From Marinoscillum furvescens DSM 4134 (GTDB lineage: Bacteria; Bacteroidota; Bacteroidia; Cytophagales; Cyclobacteriaceae), in assembly GCF_003386095.1 (NCBI RefSeq), contig NZ_QREG01000022.1:51635-115634 (forward strand): DNA of 64,000 nucleotides. Reading direction: 5' to 3'. Made by a program: the position numbers and the translations under genes. Numbering within the stretch: position 1 is the first letter of the stretch; every line of letters starts with the position of its first letter. Shown one piece after another: positions 63,201-64,000 of the stretch. The notes under the pieces were generated by a model. It was given only the letters and a program-made list of their open reading frames with translations. It made no database searches and was not told the origin of the DNA.

Positions 63201-63587
63201 GTAAAGTGCATCAGGGTAAGTAATGATTTGTAGTCCTTTGCTTTTTTGGCTGTTGATTTGGTTGAGCACTTCGGCGCGCTGGAGTACATTGGCATTTTCC
63301 GTTTCCTCAAACTGATATGGCTTTTTGTAGGAGCCCGGAAACATCATGAGGCTTTCCTGAGGTAGAAAGTTTTGGAGGTCATTGAGGAAATAGGCCGCTT
63401 CTTCTTTGTCGTGCAGCACATAGATGGCTGTCTGACCATGTATACTGGAAGTGGCTGCTGCCAGCAAAGCATCAAAGCTCCCTGCCAGGCCTTTTATACG
63501 TACAGTTTTTTTTCGAGTGAGCGAATGGGCGATCGTCTTGATCAGATCGCTCGATGTATAATGTGCTAGTAGTTCGTTTGGCTCCAC
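60228..63587 (-). CDS. mfd: Transcription-repair coupling factor
   Basis: 1119 aa. The N-terminal UvrB-like part is followed by the RNA-polymerase-interacting domain (TLRELKTLQPGDYVVHIDYG, VGRFAGLDTVDVGGNKQEAL), the helicase core with Walker A DVGFGKTEIAVRAAFKAV, DEEQ box IDEEQKFGVKVKERLK, TATPIPRTLHFSLMGARD and the arginine-finger region QMRGRVGRSNTKAYCYL. The C-terminal TRCF domain follows. It removes stalled RNA polymerase and recruits UvrA. A good -7 box TATTTTTG (63615-63608) lies 21 nt upstream of the start. Confidence 0.97.
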   Translation of the reverse strand: MEPNELLAHYTSSDLIKTIAHSLTRKKTVRIKGLAGSFDALLAAATSSIHGQTAIYVLHDKEEAAYFLNDLQNFLPQESLMMFPGSYKKPYQFEETENANVLQRAEVLNQINSQKSKGLQIITYPDALYEKVINKRSLLENTFKATVGEKLDVEFLSELLTSYDFERTDFVYEAGQFSVRGGIIDVFSFAHDYPYRLELFGDEIESIREFDPESQLSTTSLEEVTLIPNVQTKLLKEERQSFFEFIPDDTIVWLKDYRETLDLIEKGFNKAEESFGEIMRVSGFTQVVLKPTDLFDSEQSFDKLLKKFNRVEFGNRYYLKPEEEFQLEIKPQPHFHKNFELLAQDLYQFQVQDFLRIITAESFKQLERLETIFEEINHDLRFDGIGASLKEGFIDNHHEVVCYTDHQIFDRFHQYKAKEKFSKSKSLTLRELKTLQPGDYVVHIDYGVGRFAGLDTVDVGGNKQEALRLIYRDDDLLYVSIHSLHKVSKYSSKESTPPAINKLGTQDWENKKKKVKRKVKDIAKDLINLYAKRKAAPGYAFPEDNYLQAELESSFLYQDTPDQASATQDVKKDMELNHPMDRLVCGDVGFGKTEIAVRAAFKAVNSGKQVAVLVPTTILAMQHYHTFSKRLEDLPVTVDYINRFKSAKEITEVKKGVKSGKIDILIGTHRIVNKDIEFKELGLMIIDEEQKFGVKVKERLKEMRVNVDALTLTATPIPRTLHFSLMGARDLSIISTPPPNRRPVTTEIHEFNEEVIRDAVSHEIRRGGQVFFVHNRISDIEHVGNIIFRLVPDARICIAHGQMDGKQLEKIMLKFIEGEYDVLVSTNIIESGLDIPNANTIIINRAHMFGLSDLHQMRGRVGRSNTKAYCYLITPPASGLSSDARKRLTTLEEFSDLGDGFKVAMRDLDIRGAGNLLGSEQSGFINDMGFEVYHKILDEAVTELKETEFKELFEDQTDTKMLQGIKEDCTIETDMEILIPENYVSNISERLNLYSKMDSLQTEPELAEFVESMKDRFGPLPEPVENLITSVRVRWAAIALGFEKVSIKNEIMKCYLSEKRDESYFQSELFGAVLQYVQSMPRRCKMREHRKKLIISIKEITDINEALQVMDQMKTPVSA

Positions 63588-63905
63588 GTCTTTTGCGCTA
63601 AAGGGTGCAAAAATAGTCCTTTACTTTTTCCCTGTTATCAATGAACCATTCTCAAATCATTGTGTTTCAATGAATGAAAAAGCCCTTCAAATAGTTCAAA
63701 AGGCAAATTTTGATTATTAATGAATTATTTAAAGAAATTTTTGAAACATTTTTAGACCGATTACGGTATATATTTCTCAAGATTGGACAATAATAAACGC
63801 AAACGGCGTTTAGTATGTACTTTCTTTTTAGGTTAGGTTGGTGATTTAAGGCGCTCTTACTCTCCGTTTGAGCGCCTTTATTTTTATGGCTTTGCCCAAT
63901 TAGAC
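63588..63905 (+). other. Gap with an orphan terminator (possible small RNA)
   Basis: The gap holds the mfd -7 box (63615-63608, minus) and no gene on the plus strand. AAGGCGCTC (63848-63856) and GAGCGCCTT (63870-63878) form a perfect 9-bp terminator stem followed by TATTTTTA. No upstream reading frame explains it. A short transcript starting around 63690-63800 is possible; the alternative is insulation from the adjacent IS element. Confidence 0.4.
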
Positions 63906-64000
63906 TGGATTTGCTACAAAAAAGTGGACAATTAGTTAAGCGCACTCTGAATATTTAGTTTCCCCGAACTGTTCAGGGGTTTTATAGCCTAGATAGGCGT
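63906..64000 (-). mobile_element. End of an IS3-family-like element with transposase C-terminus
   Basis: On the minus strand the last 65 bases read AYLGYKTPEQFGETKYSECA and a stop at 63938-63936. LGYKTPEQF is the C-terminal signature of IS3-type OrfB transposases. Just outside, 63906-63930 begins TGGATTTGCTACAAAAAAGT and ends GTGGACA, the TG...CA pattern of an IS3-family terminal inverted repeat. The element continues past the window edge, so completeness cannot be judged. Confidence 0.65.

Noticed and set aside
63667..63945. 92-aa minus frame upstream of mfd
   Set aside because: Low-complexity AT-rich translation without motifs that crosses a terminator and an IS end.

Overview
The window reads as chromosomal DNA of a gliding-lineage Bacteroidota, most likely order Cytophagales. 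The reasons are a GldJ-like lipoprotein, a type IX secretion sorting tail, many Cys lipoproteins, promoters of the TTG / TAnnTTTG type, few recognisable Shine-Dalgarno sites, and a tracrRNA of the kind known from Bacteroidota type II-C systems. No rRNA or tRNA gene was recognised.

Layout. 1-1.1 kb: an ECF sigma factor with a zinc-type anti-sigma gene that runs off the left edge. 1.1-5.4 kb: an accessory stretch with a composite repeat family (14-bp tandem units plus a nested palindrome), a DUF1456 gene, a frameshifted VapC toxin with its antitoxin, a DoxX protein, an unknown gene with a clear operator/promoter, and a CCATGG minisatellite. 5.6-12.5 kb: a complete type II-C CRISPR-Cas locus: tracrRNA (minus), cas9 (1547 aa), terminator, cas1, cas2, bidirectional terminator, and an 11-repeat array whose inferred crRNA strand is minus. 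The distal array end is fused to a RAYT/Y1 transposase gene that takes its stop codon from the last, truncated repeat. 13.5-43.8 kb: mostly housekeeping and metabolic genes (YitT, GH5, photolyase, autoregulated Fic, YjbQ, prfA, Kazal and T9SS exported proteins, tag, NAT, three TerB paralogs, SDR, Ca2+ antiporter, Rieske protein, phosphatase, gdhA, CASTOR/POLLUX channel, LuxR-type regulator, and a MarR-fadB-fadA beta-oxidation cluster).

43.7-55.1 kb looks like the replication-origin neighbourhood. An AT-rich 400-bp gap with about seven DnaA-box-like motifs lies downstream of a long minus-strand gene run (DUF4175, RsbW-like, ybeY, mnmG, methyltransferase, Ig-like lipoprotein). Two parS-like palindromes lie between ybeY and mnmG. 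55.1-58.7 kb: comF, then an islet made of a decayed tyrosine-recombinase fragment, three orphan ORFs and a methyltransferase with long spacers, resembling a relic cassette region. 58.7-63.6 kb: gldJ-like and mfd. The right edge holds the end of an IS3-like element.

How parts relate. The CRISPR system appears complete in effector, adaptation and guide RNAs, but its array border has been altered by the RAYT gene. The nested palindromes around and inside that RAYT gene suggest an active REP/RAYT history in the 1-14 kb segment. Family names come from motif recognition by eye; no database search was possible.
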